This document shows, one piece after another, positions 41,026-51,005 of a stretch of 64,000 bases of DNA. A program made the position numbers and the translations under genes. The DNA is from Flavisolibacter ginsengisoli DSM 18119 (GTDB lineage: Bacteria > Bacteroidota > Bacteroidia > Chitinophagales > Chitinophagaceae): NCBI RefSeq assembly GCF_900129295.1, contig NZ_FQUU01000016.1:1-64000 (forward strand), in the 5' to 3' direction. Position 1 is the first letter of the stretch, and each line of letters opens with the position of its first letter. The notes under the pieces were generated by a model. That model was not told the DNA's origin and made no database searches. It worked only from the letters and a program-made list of their open reading frames with translations.

Positions 41026-44000
41026 ATGAAAAAATTTCTATTTGGTTTATTGATTACCTGCAGCTTTATGGCCAAGGCGCAAGTGTACAATAACGAATGG
41101 ATCCAGGGCTTTTCCAAGTCTTACTATAAATTTAAAATAGGGAAAGATGGCCTTTTCCGGATATCAAAAGCGCTTTTAGATAGTGCCGGACTGGGGACTA
41201 CACCTGCGGAGGAATTTCAACTTTGGAGAAATGGTGTCCAGGTTCCCATATATACCTCAGTAGCCACAGGACCTCTTCCGGCAGGGGCCTATATTGAATT
41301 TTGGGGGCAGATGAATGATGGTATACCTGATAAACAACTATACCGACATCCTGAATACCAGGTAGATGATAAATGGAGTTTATCTACTGATACCTCCACG
41401 TATTTTTTAACTTCAAATAATGTAATAGGTAATAATCTTAGGATAGTCGATGATAATAATAATGTCTCTGGAACAACATTACCAGTAGAGCCATATTTTT
41501 TATATACTGCAGCCAGGCATTTTAAGGATAAAATCAACAATGGAAAGGCTGTCAACGTTGGTGAAAATTTATATTCCTCCTCTTATGATAAATGCGAAGG
41601 CTGGTCTTCGGCAGATATTGTGACCTCTGCTTCTACAAATGGCATAACTTATGGAAACAATACTTCAACTTTAAATAATTTATTTGTTTATACCGGTGCA
41701 GGTGCACCATCACCTTCCTTTAAAATAGCGATATCGGGGAATGCTAATTATTTACGCCGTTATACTGCATCTATAAATGGTGATTCAGTAATTGGAAATC
41801 AATTTATAGAATATACTTCAGTTATAGATTCAACCACTTTTAATATATCCAGTATAGCGTCAAGTAACGCTTCAATTAATGTAAAGAATATTGCTTTTGT
41901 AGAATGTCCAACCGATCTTCCCTGTCAAACAGATAGAATTGTAATACATAAATATGAATTGACCTATCCCAGGCAATTTAATTTCGGCGGGGCCAGTAAT
42001 TTTGAATTTTCACTTCCTGCCAGCAGCAGCGGTTATAATCTTCAAATCTCAAATTTTGTTTTTGGAAGTACTTTGCCGGTTCTCTATGACCTTTCAAATA
42101 AAAGAAGGTATATAGCTGATGTAACCTCAAGTCCATTGCTGAAATTTGTTTTACCAGCTTCTGACATTTTTCGCAGATTGGTTTTAGTAAGTGAAGATGC
42201 ATCAAATATTAATGCTGTATCTGGAATGCAAAGTGTAGTTTTTAAGGATTATAGTAAGGCAGACCAGGTAGGTGATTATCTGATTATTTCTCACCCTTAT
42301 TTATTTAATGGGTCAAATGGAAATCCGGTTGAAGACTATAGAGCATACAGAAGTTCAGTGCCAGGGGGATCGTTTAATGCAAAAATTTATTTGTCAGATG
42401 AATTAATAGATCAGTTTGCATTTGGAATTAAAAAACATCCTTTAGGAATCAGGAATTTTATTCGATTTGCACGGAATACATTTCCAGTGATGCCAAAACA
42501 TGTTTTTTTAATTGGAAGTGGAGTATATTATGTTCAGCAAAAAGCTTATGAAAATAGTACTGATCCAACAATAAAATCCAACCTAGACCGGCTAAACCTG
42601 GTACCTACATTCGGTTGGCCGGCATCAGATATATTATTAACTGCAGAACCCGGAAGTTCTATTCCTGAAATACCAATTGGACGTTTATCAGTTGTTTATC
42701 CGCAGGAAGTCACTGTTTACTTAAATAAAGTAAAGGAATATGAACAGGCACAAGCCAATCAATCTCCATCTTCTGATAGAAAATGGATGAAGAACGTTGT
42801 TCATATTGTTGGTGCCAGTGATGATAACCTGGGACATATCCTTGCCCAGTCAATGGAAGGATTTAGAAAAATTATTATTGACACACTTTATGGAGCTAAA
42901 GTTTCTACTTTTTCTAAAAGTTCAGCAGATGCGGTTCAACAATTAAGTAGTCAGGACCTTTCCGATTTAATAAATAATGGAACAAGTCTTATAACCTATT
43001 TTGGTCATTCTTCTGCCAGTACACTTGAATTCAACCTGGATAACCCGGAAAATTATTCCAACCAGGGTAAATATCCTTTATTTATCGGGTTAGGATGTAA
43101 TGCTGGTAATTTCTTTAGTTATAATCCAACACGTTTTATAACGAAAGAAACTTTATCAGAGAAATATGTATTATATCCAAATCGTGGAACTATCGGGTTT
43201 ATTTCAAGTACGCATTTTGGTATTGTACAATACCTTGACATTTGGAATTCCCGGGCATATAAAAGGATCAGTAATACCAGTTACGGAAAAAGTATAGGGG
43301 AGATAATGAAAAAAACGGCTGAAGATGTTTTTAGTGCCCAGTCCCAGGAAGACTTTTATGCCAGAGCTAATGTGGAGGAGAGCGAACTTCATGGTGACCC
43401 TGCTATAACAATTAATTCACCACCTAAAGCTGATTACGTCATAGAAGATCAAATGGTGAAAGTTACCCCGGGATTTGTTTCTGTTGCAGATGCAACTTTC
43501 AAAGTGGATATTAAGACATTAAATATTGGAAAAGCAGTAAAGGATAATATCATTATTGAAATAAAGCGTCAATTTCCTGATCAATCAATTGTGGTAGTAA
43601 GAAGAGATTCGATTTTTAAATCTTCAGAAAGAACCTTGTCAAACTTTTCCAGGTTCGAAGATTCAATTTCATTGACCATTCCAATAGACCCTGTTCATGA
43701 TAAAGGTTTAAACAAACTTATTGTTACTGTAGACCCGGATAATGCAGTAGATGAACTATTTGAAACCAATAATAGCGTAACGAAAGAAGTAATGATATAC
43801 GAAGATGAAGCGCGTCCAGTATACCCATACAATTATGCAATTATCAATAAGAATAATATCAAAATGTATGCTTCTACCGCTAATCCATTTAGTGTGAGTA
43901 AGGAGTATAGAATGGAAATGGATACCACTGAGCTATTTAATTCGCCATTCAAAGTAACCAGGTCATTAACACAAGGTGGTGGTGTTATGGAATTTGATCC

Positions 44001-46188
44001 GGGAATAAGTTTTACTGATAGCACAGTTTATTATTGGAGAGTTGCGCCAGTACCTGCCTCAGGTCCTTATGCATGGAATACTGCCTCTTTTATTTATTTA
44101 TCCAATAGTGCACCTGGTTTTAATCAATCGCATTATTTCCAACATTTAAAATCAAATACAGAAAATATAAGTTTGGATTCTATTTCTAGACAGTGGGGTT
44201 ATAATAACAGTACAAGTGATTTATTTGTAAGAAATGGTGTATTTCCCACAGCTGCCAGCTTTGCTGTTGATTTTTCTGTGGCAATTAACGGGGATGCTTA
44301 TATCCGAAGTGTTTGCGGTATATCAAATATTATTGTAAATGTTATAGATTCCCGCACATTTCAGCCCTGGGTAAACGCGCCGACCGGGTCTAGTAGATTT
44401 GGCAGTGATGTTGTCTGTGGGGATAGCAGGATATATAATTTTCAATTCAATATACTTGATACGAATAAAAGAAGAAAGCTTGTTGAATTTTTAGATTTAA
44501 TTCCAAAAGGATTTTATGTAATAGTTAAAAATACTTCAGGAACTGAGATGGGAAGTAATACATATCCAGATACCTGGAAAAAAGATACCACGTATTTAGG
44601 CATGGGAAATAGTATTTATCATCGGTTATATAATCAAGGGTTTAAGGATATTGATTCTTTCAACAGACCAAGAGCATGGATATTTATTTATAAAAAAGAT
44701 GATGCAATTGAATTTCAGCCGAAGTATTCTTTTAGTGATGGTCTATATGATAAAATTACTTTGGCAGCAACGTGTAATACAAAAGATACCATTGGGTATA
44801 TTACTTCTCCTCGATTTGGACCTGCTAAGGCATGGAAGCAATTAGTTTGGGCAGGACTGGTAACAGATTCTGTACCTGGTGATGATCCTGTTATTGATAT
44901 TGTGGGAATCAAACAAACGGGGGAAGCAGATACATTGTTTAAACATATTGATCTGAATCAAAAATCATTTGACATTTCCAGTGTTAACGCTAAACAATAT
45001 CCATTCCTGGAATTACACATGCGGAATATAGATACAATAAACTATACTCCTTTTCAATTAAAGTATTGGCGAATATTAAATGATCCAGCTCCTGAGGGTG
45101 CTGTAGCTCCAAATATTTTTTATAGTATGTCTGATACTTTAGATGTTGCAGAACCATTAAATTTTAAAGTAGCCTTTAAAAATGTTAGCGAAGTAAATTT
45201 TTCTGATAGTATTATGATCAAGGCTTCCATTACTGATAAGAATAATGTAATACATACATTGCCTGTGTGGAAACAAAAAGCATTGATGAAAAATGACACC
45301 TTACTTATTAGTAATCCAATAGATACAAGGAAGTTAACGGGAAATAATTCGGTTTTTGTTGAAGTAAATCCAGATAATGATCAGCCGGAACAGTATCATT
45401 TCAATAATGTTTTTTATAAAGCATTTTATGTTCGTCCTGACACTATCAATCCTGTAATGGATGTAACATTTGATAATGTGCATATTCTAAATCATGATAT
45501 TGTTTCAGCGCGGCCCGATATCGTCATTAAGTTAAAGGATGAGGCTAAATGGTTTTTGCTGAGTGATACTTCTACTATGAAGATACAGGTACGTTTTCCG
45601 GATGGTCATTTGGAAGATTACAATTTTGGCGGGAACACAATTCAATTTACCCCTGCGCAACAAGCTCATAGTACTAATAATGTAGCCACTCTCACCATGA
45701 AGCCTTTCTTTGACCAGGATGGAGATTATGAACTCCTGGTTACAGGTAAGGATATGAGCCAGAACCAGGCAGGTGCCTTACAATACAGAGTATCGTTCCA
45801 GGTTTTCAATAAGGCGATGATATCAAATATGTTGAATTACCCAAATCCATTCACTACATCAACTGCATTTGTTTTTACAATAACTGGAAGTGAAGTACCT
45901 CAGAATATAAAAATTCAAATATTAACTGTTACGGGCAAAATTGTCAGGGAGATCACAAAAGACGAATTAGGTCCGCTAAGAGTTGGTCGAAATATTACAG
46001 AGTTCAAATGGGATGGAACCGATAAATATGGTGGAAAACTGGGTAACGGAATTTATTTATATCGGGTAGTGACTAACTTAAATGGAAAGGCATTAGATAA
46101 ATTTGATCAGTTGGATGCTAGCGGAAAAGCTTATGATTTAAACAAGTATTTCAATAAAGGATATGGGAAAATGTATTTAATGAGATAA
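41026..46188 (+). CDS. Type IX secretion sortase, PorU-like C25 peptidase (PorU2-like)
   Basis: This 1720-residue protein, longer than the roughly 1150 of classic PorU, has a signal peptide (1-18, ends AKAQ). N-terminal beta domains are followed by a C25 (gingipain-fold) cysteine peptidase domain (about 430-800). The likely catalytic His661 is in YFGHSSAS and Cys691 in LGCNAGNFF; GDPAITI closes it. Long beta-sandwich stretches with CARDB-like repeats follow (850-950, 1380-1480, DPDNAVDELFETNNS), and the C-terminus (about 1600-1720) has a FlgD-like YPNPF domain, NGIYLYRVVTN. By family, PorU cuts off T9SS sorting signals at the cell surface and attaches substrates to lipopolysaccharide. It follows the PorV-like gene after 26 nt. 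The extra C-terminal half is what separates it from standard PorU. Confidence 0.85.
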   Translation: MKKFLFGLLITCSFMAKAQVYNNEWIQGFSKSYYKFKIGKDGLFRISKALLDSAGLGTTPAEEFQLWRNGVQVPIYTSVATGPLPAGAYIEFWGQMNDGIPDKQLYRHPEYQVDDKWSLSTDTSTYFLTSNNVIGNNLRIVDDNNNVSGTTLPVEPYFLYTAARHFKDKINNGKAVNVGENLYSSSYDKCEGWSSADIVTSASTNGITYGNNTSTLNNLFVYTGAGAPSPSFKIAISGNANYLRRYTASINGDSVIGNQFIEYTSVIDSTTFNISSIASSNASINVKNIAFVECPTDLPCQTDRIVIHKYELTYPRQFNFGGASNFEFSLPASSSGYNLQISNFVFGSTLPVLYDLSNKRRYIADVTSSPLLKFVLPASDIFRRLVLVSEDASNINAVSGMQSVVFKDYSKADQVGDYLIISHPYLFNGSNGNPVEDYRAYRSSVPGGSFNAKIYLSDELIDQFAFGIKKHPLGIRNFIRFARNTFPVMPKHVFLIGSGVYYVQQKAYENSTDPTIKSNLDRLNLVPTFGWPASDILLTAEPGSSIPEIPIGRLSVVYPQEVTVYLNKVKEYEQAQANQSPSSDRKWMKNVVHIVGASDDNLGHILAQSMEGFRKIIIDTLYGAKVSTFSKSSADAVQQLSSQDLSDLINNGTSLITYFGHSSASTLEFNLDNPENYSNQGKYPLFIGLGCNAGNFFSYNPTRFITKETLSEKYVLYPNRGTIGFISSTHFGIVQYLDIWNSRAYKRISNTSYGKSIGEIMKKTAEDVFSAQSQEDFYARANVEESELHGDPAITINSPPKADYVIEDQMVKVTPGFVSVADATFKVDIKTLNIGKAVKDNIIIEIKRQFPDQSIVVVRRDSIFKSSERTLSNFSRFEDSISLTIPIDPVHDKGLNKLIVTVDPDNAVDELFETNNSVTKEVMIYEDEARPVYPYNYAIINKNNIKMYASTANPFSVSKEYRMEMDTTELFNSPFKVTRSLTQGGGVMEFDPGISFTDSTVYYWRVAPVPASGPYAWNTASFIYLSNSAPGFNQSHYFQHLKSNTENISLDSISRQWGYNNSTSDLFVRNGVFPTAASFAVDFSVAINGDAYIRSVCGISNIIVNVIDSRTFQPWVNAPTGSSRFGSDVVCGDSRIYNFQFNILDTNKRRKLVEFLDLIPKGFYVIVKNTSGTEMGSNTYPDTWKKDTTYLGMGNSIYHRLYNQGFKDIDSFNRPRAWIFIYKKDDAIEFQPKYSFSDGLYDKITLAATCNTKDTIGYITSPRFGPAKAWKQLVWAGLVTDSVPGDDPVIDIVGIKQTGEADTLFKHIDLNQKSFDISSVNAKQYPFLELHMRNIDTINYTPFQLKYWRILNDPAPEGAVAPNIFYSMSDTLDVAEPLNFKVAFKNVSEVNFSDSIMIKASITDKNNVIHTLPVWKQKALMKNDTLLISNPIDTRKLTGNNSVFVEVNPDNDQPEQYHFNNVFYKAFYVRPDTINPVMDVTFDNVHILNHDIVSARPDIVIKLKDEAKWFLLSDTSTMKIQVRFPDGHLEDYNFGGNTIQFTPAQQAHSTNNVATLTMKPFFDQDGDYELLVTGKDMSQNQAGALQYRVSFQVFNKAMISNMLNYPNPFTTSTAFVFTITGSEVPQNIKIQILTVTGKIVREITKDELGPLRVGRNITEFKWDGTDKYGGKLGNGIYLYRVVTNLNGKALDKFDQLDASGKAYDLNKYFNKGYGKMYLMR

Positions 46189-46267
46189 CAGTGTAAAAAG
46201 GAGATAAAAGTAATTTAAAGAATATGTTTAAGTTATTATAAGGTGCATTTTAAATAACTGTAATAAT

Positions 46268-47716
46268 ATGCATTTCAGGATTTATGAGAGTAAGTTTTTT
46301 TCTATACCCATATTTTTTGTCCTGCTTCCTGTTTTTTTTGTTTTACATGGATATTCGGAAAATTTGTTATTGATTAATTTTAATGACATGCTGCTATTGA
46401 TGCTATTTTATATAGCGTTAGAGGCTTGTCTTTTTCTTGTATATCTCAGAATTTATAAGAATTCTTTTAAGTCAGCATTGGCTGTATTCTTAAGCTTTAG
46501 CATTTATTTTTTCTTTGGAGCTTTTCATGATTTAGTAAAATCATTTGTAAACAATTTCTTATCCAGTTATACTTTTTTGCTGATTTTACCCACTCTATCA
46601 TTTTTATTTTCCCTTATTTATTTAAAGCAAAGAGGGTTTTCTAAGAAACTCGCAGTTTATTTGAATTTTCTATTCATTTTTTTAATTTTTACAGACATTG
46701 GAATAATTATATTCAAGGTTATTAATTATGATGATAAAGAGTTTTCAATCTCGACGTCTTCAACAAATAAAAAACCGAATATTTATTTAATTGTTGTTGA
46801 TGAATATGCTGGAGAAGATCAATTAAAAAGCACTTTCCATTGTGAAAACCATCTTTTTTTTAATGCATTAAGTGCACTGAATTTTTCTGTTATCAAATAC
46901 TCCAAAAGTAATTATAGTTCTACTCCATTTTCAATTGCTTCCTTAATGTCAATGTCATTTCACAATGAACTAAGCAATTTCGAATATACAGATGAAAATT
47001 TAAAATATTGCTTTACGAAAATTTCAAAAAGCAATGTTGTATCCGGCCTTAAAAGTGCCGGATACCAATTTTTTAATTACTCGATTTTTGATATTGAAGG
47101 GGAAAATTCTCTAATCAACAAAACGTTTTTGAAATCCGGAACGCAGCTTATTACCTCGCAAACATTGTGGAACAGGGTTAAAAGAGACTTATATGAAAAT
47201 TTTGTATTCAGGTATATGCGTAATACTTCTTTGTATAAGCATTTAATCATGAAAGATTATTATAACAATGAACTATTGTATGATAGAACGGCTCAGGCAA
47301 TCAAACATTCCGGCAACCCCAAATTCGTTTATACTCATCTGCTAATGCCTCATTTCCCATATTACTTTAATCCGGATGGAAAATTAAATTCTATAGAAAA
47401 ATTAGGTCCAGAAAATTTGAAAAATAAGTCATTATACTTGGGGTATTTGCAATATGCAAACAAAAAAATACTTGATCTATTGAATAAACTCATAAGTGAA
47501 GATAAGAATGCTATTGTAGTACTTTTAAGTGACCATGGTTATAGATATGCTAATGATGGAAATATGATTTATTCAAATCTCTTAGCAATTTATGATATGC
47601 AACATTATATTTCGGATATTGAATCTTTACATTCTAATGTGAATGTTTTTAGATTGCTTTTTAATTCTTTATTTAAGACAAATCTTAAACTTCTGCCCGA
47701 CAAGAATTTTAAATAA
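46268..47716 (+). CDS. Membrane sulfatase-fold (alkaline phosphatase superfamily) transferase
   Basis: This 482-residue protein has about five N-terminal membrane helices (residues 10-155), then a periplasmic alkaline-phosphatase-like domain: IYLIVVDEYAGEDQL (metal aspartate), SSTPFSIASLMSMS (candidate nucleophile Ser/Thr), THLLMPHFPYYF and LLSDHGYRYAND (metal Asp/His). This layout is that of lipoteichoic-acid-synthase/phosphoethanolamine- or phosphoglycerol-transferase relatives and of membrane sulfatases; it likely decorates surface glycan or lipid. No sulfatase Cys signature (CxPxR) is visible, so a phospho-transferase is preferred. It is a lone plus-strand gene 79 nt after porU-like, convergent with the next gene. 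Confidence 0.75.
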   Translation: MHFRIYESKFFSIPIFFVLLPVFFVLHGYSENLLLINFNDMLLLMLFYIALEACLFLVYLRIYKNSFKSALAVFLSFSIYFFFGAFHDLVKSFVNNFLSSYTFLLILPTLSFLFSLIYLKQRGFSKKLAVYLNFLFIFLIFTDIGIIIFKVINYDDKEFSISTSSTNKKPNIYLIVVDEYAGEDQLKSTFHCENHLFFNALSALNFSVIKYSKSNYSSTPFSIASLMSMSFHNELSNFEYTDENLKYCFTKISKSNVVSGLKSAGYQFFNYSIFDIEGENSLINKTFLKSGTQLITSQTLWNRVKRDLYENFVFRYMRNTSLYKHLIMKDYYNNELLYDRTAQAIKHSGNPKFVYTHLLMPHFPYYFNPDGKLNSIEKLGPENLKNKSLYLGYLQYANKKILDLLNKLISEDKNAIVVLLSDHGYRYANDGNMIYSNLLAIYDMQHYISDIESLHSNVNVFRLLFNSLFKTNLKLLPDKNFK

Positions 47717-47732
47717 ATTGAATTGTTCTTAA

Positions 47733-48860
47733 CTATTCAGGCTTTCCTTTTAGCACAAACGAAACAAGTAGTAATATAAATGAAAGTATGGATAACAGGA
47801 ATCTATTGTGCCATTCATCACAGGAAAGCATTGCAGTACTCATTATTAGAAAAATATTGAATAGCAGGTATATGGTTTCCGGAACAATATTTTTAACCAA
47901 TTTTCTCAAGCCAAATAAAATAAATAGGTAACTAGTATAAAAATATATTCCTATAAATATATTATGTAGAGGTGAATAGTATTCCCTTGCTGCACCCCAA
48001 AAGGCAATTAGTCTCTTACTGGCCAGGTTAAAGAACAATGAAGAATGATTGGTAATTATGTACCATAATCCTTCCATAGGACTTTTATTTACAGGAATAT
48101 TAATTGCATTTGAAGTTTGTAATGATGGAACTCCGCAAAGTATCATCTCTTTAGAATAGGGAAGTAAATAATCCAGCTCTCCACCTGAACTTAATGCAAA
48201 GTTTAACAGGTAATATAAAGAAAGCAAGCCAGCAGCAAAAAATATAGAGAGTAATACCAAAGCTTTTTTCCTGTAAAATTTAAATATGCAAAAAGCTATA
48301 GTTGATGGAATAAAAAATAAGCCGGTAGGCCGTGTAAAATATAATATGGCCATTCCAAAAATTAGTAAACAAATGTATTTTAAAGAAAGCTTATTGATGG
48401 AGAAGAGCAGGAAAGTATAAATAATTACAAAGCTAAAGTATAAGGATTCCGTAAATAGATACAAGTCATATATTTCATAATAAATCATGCAAATCAATAA
48501 GGCTGTCATAACAAATGCCTTAAAATGACTTCTTGTAAAGTGAAGATTTAATTTATAAAACAATGCCATGGAAGTTGCATTAAATATTAGCTGAATAATT
48601 ACAATCAGAACAGGAAAAGTATGAGTTGATTTACTTAACGCAATCAATAGGATTTGGATGGAATAGAAAATAAAATTGGGAGATGCATAATGTCTGTTTA
48701 TTAAAAAAAAATCTGCCTGTTCAATATATTTTTTAGATTCAAAATCAGTTACAATTCCAGAACGCCAAAATAATATTAGGTGTACGATTAGCCATAAAAT
48801 CCCCAGCAGCAGTAGGCTCTTTTTAACAGTGAACCATTTTTCGATGTTTTTGATTTCCAT
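47733..48860 (-). CDS. Multi-spanning membrane protein, GT-C-like
   Basis: This 375-residue protein has about ten membrane helices. The first periplasmic loop holds RSGIVTDFESKKYIEQADFF, which resembles the acidic catalytic loop of GT-C glycosyltransferases (PMT/ArnT/GT39 type) that use lipid-linked sugars. After further helices comes YFTRPTGLFFIP, a piece also found in that class. The C-terminus has NRFLLSILSFILLL. Exact activity unknown; a role in transferring sugar to surface polymers is inferred. It is on minus, 38 nt downstream of the acyltransferase gene, so both may be cotranscribed. Confidence 0.65.
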   Translation of the reverse strand: MEIKNIEKWFTVKKSLLLLGILWLIVHLILFWRSGIVTDFESKKYIEQADFFLINRHYASPNFIFYSIQILLIALSKSTHTFPVLIVIIQLIFNATSMALFYKLNLHFTRSHFKAFVMTALLICMIYYEIYDLYLFTESLYFSFVIIYTFLLFSINKLSLKYICLLIFGMAILYFTRPTGLFFIPSTIAFCIFKFYRKKALVLLSIFFAAGLLSLYYLLNFALSSGGELDYLLPYSKEMILCGVPSLQTSNAINIPVNKSPMEGLWYIITNHSSLFFNLASKRLIAFWGAAREYYSPLHNIFIGIYFYTSYLFILFGLRKLVKNIVPETIYLLFNIFLIMSTAMLSCDEWHNRFLLSILSFILLLVSFVLKGKPE

Positions 48861-48897
48861 TAGTAAGGACGTAAATGTGAATTGGTTTTATTGAATT

Positions 48898-49998
48898 TTA
48901 ATGAAAATATTTTTTAAGAGCTAATATTGGTTTTTCCAATACGTAAAAGCTGGCAATACTAAGCAGAATGGTGGTCAATAAGCTTATTATTGAAATCGAT
49001 AAGGTTGATTTAAATATAGATGGTAATAAGTTAAATGAAATATTTGAAAATAAATAGGCGATGACTAAGTATACTGGAATATGGAATACGTAAAGACCAT
49101 ATGAAATCTTGCCCAGGAAACTAAAAATTTGCAGGTTTTTTACTAATGAGCTGAATTTTGTTTCATTAGTAACCAGTAAATAAATGATACATCCAAAGAA
49201 TGCTGCAGTTATACTATATCCAACAGTTGAAAATATATTATTGTCATGTTCAACATTTCCAAATATTAATAAACTTGAAATAATTAAAGCAATAAAAATT
49301 AAAAAAATAAATTTAATCAAAGTGGGTGGGAATATTTTACCTTGTTTTAATTGAATAGATATAACGCAACCTATAAGTAAGCTATCCATTCTTGCAAAAG
49401 TATTATAGTATAAACCATTTGAGTTTTGAGGATATAAAACCCAAATTAATATTCGTAGGACAAAGGCACTAAATATCAAAATAGATATAAAATATTTTAA
49501 GGATTTAAGTGACTTAAATAAAAAAATAACTAAAGGCCAAAAAATATAAAATTGTTCTTCTATAGCTAATGACCAAAAATGTAATAGATAAGGTTCAGGT
49601 GGTTTGCCTTTCCAAATCACAAGCCAGTTTTGCATGCATAACCAATACCAAATTTGATTTTGATTGTAATAGGTTAACGTAGAATCAGGTGATTTGTCTG
49701 AAAAAAGTAATGGTGAATTAATGAAAAATATAAATAAAACCAAATAGTATACTGGTAATATTCTTAATATACGTTTAATATAAAAGTTGGAAAAATAATA
49801 AGGATTTTCTTTTGTGTGCAAAAGAATATTTGTTATTAGAAAACCCGAAAGCACGAAAAATAAATCAACTCCTACCCATCCTAAACGAAAAAGACTGAAA
49901 TGCCAAAAGAGATGATAAAGTAGTACAATGGAAATTGCAAAACCTCTTGCAAGATTGAGTGTAGGATAATACACCCTTGAAGCAATTTGTTCATGCAT
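48898..49998 (-). CDS. Acyltransferase family 3 (OafA-like) membrane protein
   Basis: This 366-residue integral membrane O-acyltransferase has about ten spans. Seen are the first-helix LNLARGFAISIVLLYHLFWHF with the catalytic His, GWVGVDLFFVLSGFLITN, RRI-type IKRILRILPVYYLVLF, and LLHFWSLAIEEQFYIFWPL, all hallmarks of the family. It acetylates or acylates sugars of surface polysaccharide. No C-terminal SGNH domain is present. The ATG at 49998 is the natural start. Its neighbour on the same strand is the GT-C-like gene. Confidence 0.92.
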   Translation of the reverse strand: MHEQIASRVYYPTLNLARGFAISIVLLYHLFWHFSLFRLGWVGVDLFFVLSGFLITNILLHTKENPYYFSNFYIKRILRILPVYYLVLFIFFINSPLLFSDKSPDSTLTYYNQNQIWYWLCMQNWLVIWKGKPPEPYLLHFWSLAIEEQFYIFWPLVIFLFKSLKSLKYFISILIFSAFVLRILIWVLYPQNSNGLYYNTFARMDSLLIGCVISIQLKQGKIFPPTLIKFIFLIFIALIISSLLIFGNVEHDNNIFSTVGYSITAAFFGCIIYLLVTNETKFSSLVKNLQIFSFLGKISYGLYVFHIPVYLVIAYLFSNISFNLLPSIFKSTLSISIISLLTTILLSIASFYVLEKPILALKKYFH

Positions 49999-50052
49999 GT
50001 AGCAAATTCTAGTGGATTATGTAAAACTTAATACCTAGAGTACTGGGATAAT

Positions 50053-50643
50053 TCAATCTTTCAGATTTATTTTCCGAAGAAAATATTTTCCAATCATATC
50101 AAATTCGAGATTGGCCTTATCTTTTTCCTTTAAATACTGAAGGTTGGTATGTTCATAGGTATATGGAATTATAGCGACTTTGAAAGAGTTCTTCTTTACC
50201 TCAAATGCAGTTAAGCTAATCCCATTTATACAAATCGACCCTTTTTCGATAATCAAGGGAGCAAACTTTTTAGAATAGGTAAATTCAAACACAAAGCTTC
50301 CTGTTTTGTCCTTGATATTTTTGCAAATACCCGTTGTATCCACATGACCCTGAACGAAATGCCCATCCATCCTGCTAGAAAGTAATAGGCTTCTTTCAAG
50401 GTTGATTATACTTCCTGGAGCCCAGCCATTCAATTCAGTTTTTTCTAAAGTTTCTTCAACAGCGGTTACTTTGTGGCGATCAGCCTCAATTTCTTCCACA
50501 GTAAGGCAGACACCATTGTGTGAAACACTTTGATCTACTTTAAGGTCTGCTGAAATAGCGGATTTTATCCAAAAGCTTTTGTTTGTACCTGAAGCAGTAA
50601 TGTCTGTTATTATACCTGTGCTTTCAATAATGCCTGTAAACAT
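50053..50643 (-). CDS. ribE: Riboflavin synthase, alpha subunit
   Basis: This 196-residue enzyme dismutates two 6,7-dimethyl-8-ribityllumazine to riboflavin. It has two homologous lumazine-binding barrels: MFTGIIESTGIITDI with VSHNGVCLTVEEI (first) and DGHFVQGHVDTTG with GSICINGISLTAFEV (second). Length is normal. It is a lone gene on minus, with no FMN riboswitch visible in the 98 nt before it. The start is ATG at 50643. Confidence 0.95.
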   Translation of the reverse strand: MFTGIIESTGIITDITASGTNKSFWIKSAISADLKVDQSVSHNGVCLTVEEIEADRHKVTAVEETLEKTELNGWAPGSIINLERSLLLSSRMDGHFVQGHVDTTGICKNIKDKTGSFVFEFTYSKKFAPLIIEKGSICINGISLTAFEVKKNSFKVAIIPYTYEHTNLQYLKEKDKANLEFDMIGKYFLRKINLKD

Positions 50644-50674
50644 GAGGTAAAATTCGGTAGTTTTTGCATTTTAT

Positions 50675-50734
50675 TTTGGAATAAAACCTTTTTGAACCTT
50701 ATCTTTGCCCACCCTAAAACAATTTAAAGGAGGT
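50675..50734 (+). promoter_or_regulatory. Promoter and strong Shine-Dalgarno of rpsU
   Basis: TTTG (50675-50678), 21 nt, TATCTTTG (50700-50707) is a perfect promoter match. The leader then has AAAGGAGGT (50726-50734) seven nt before the ATG. Shine-Dalgarno sites are rare in Bacteroidota because bS21 helps to hide the anti-SD, and rpsU is a known exception used for autoregulation. Confidence 0.8.
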
Positions 50735-50741
50735 ATATAGC

Positions 50742-50939
50742 ATGCTTATTATAGATTCAAAGGACTGCGAAAACATAGATAAAGCTTTAAAGAAATATAA
50801 AAAGAAATTTGAAAAAGCTAAGATCTTGTTGCAGTTACGTGAAAGGCAGTCTTTCACCAAGCCTTCTGTTGAACGCAGGAATCAGGTATTGAAGGCAGTT
50901 TACAAGCAGAAAATAGCTAGCGGAAAGATCGAAGCTTAA
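50742..50939 (+). CDS. rpsU: 30S ribosomal protein S21
   Basis: This 65-residue small-subunit protein bS21 binds 16S rRNA near the anti-Shine-Dalgarno tail. The sequence shows the usual basic helices: IDKALKKYKKKFEKAKIL, LRERQSFTKPSVERR. In Bacteroidota bS21, with bS6 and bS18, hides the 3' tail of 16S rRNA so that ribosomes ignore Shine-Dalgarno sites; its own mRNA carries a perfect site and so is translated best when bS21 is scarce. That logic is known from the phylum and fits the leader seen here. The length is normal. xerC follows after 66 nt. Confidence 0.95.
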   Translation: MLIIDSKDCENIDKALKKYKKKFEKAKILLQLRERQSFTKPSVERRNQVLKAVYKQKIASGKIEA

Positions 50940-51005
50940 TTTAAGCTTTTACCTCTTCAATATATTATAGCTGCAAGGTATTTTGTACTTTGCAGCTATT
51001 GTTTT

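Noticed and set aside
50644-50741. FMN riboswitch before ribE
   Set aside because: The gap is under 100 nt and lacks the conserved multi-stem FMN element.
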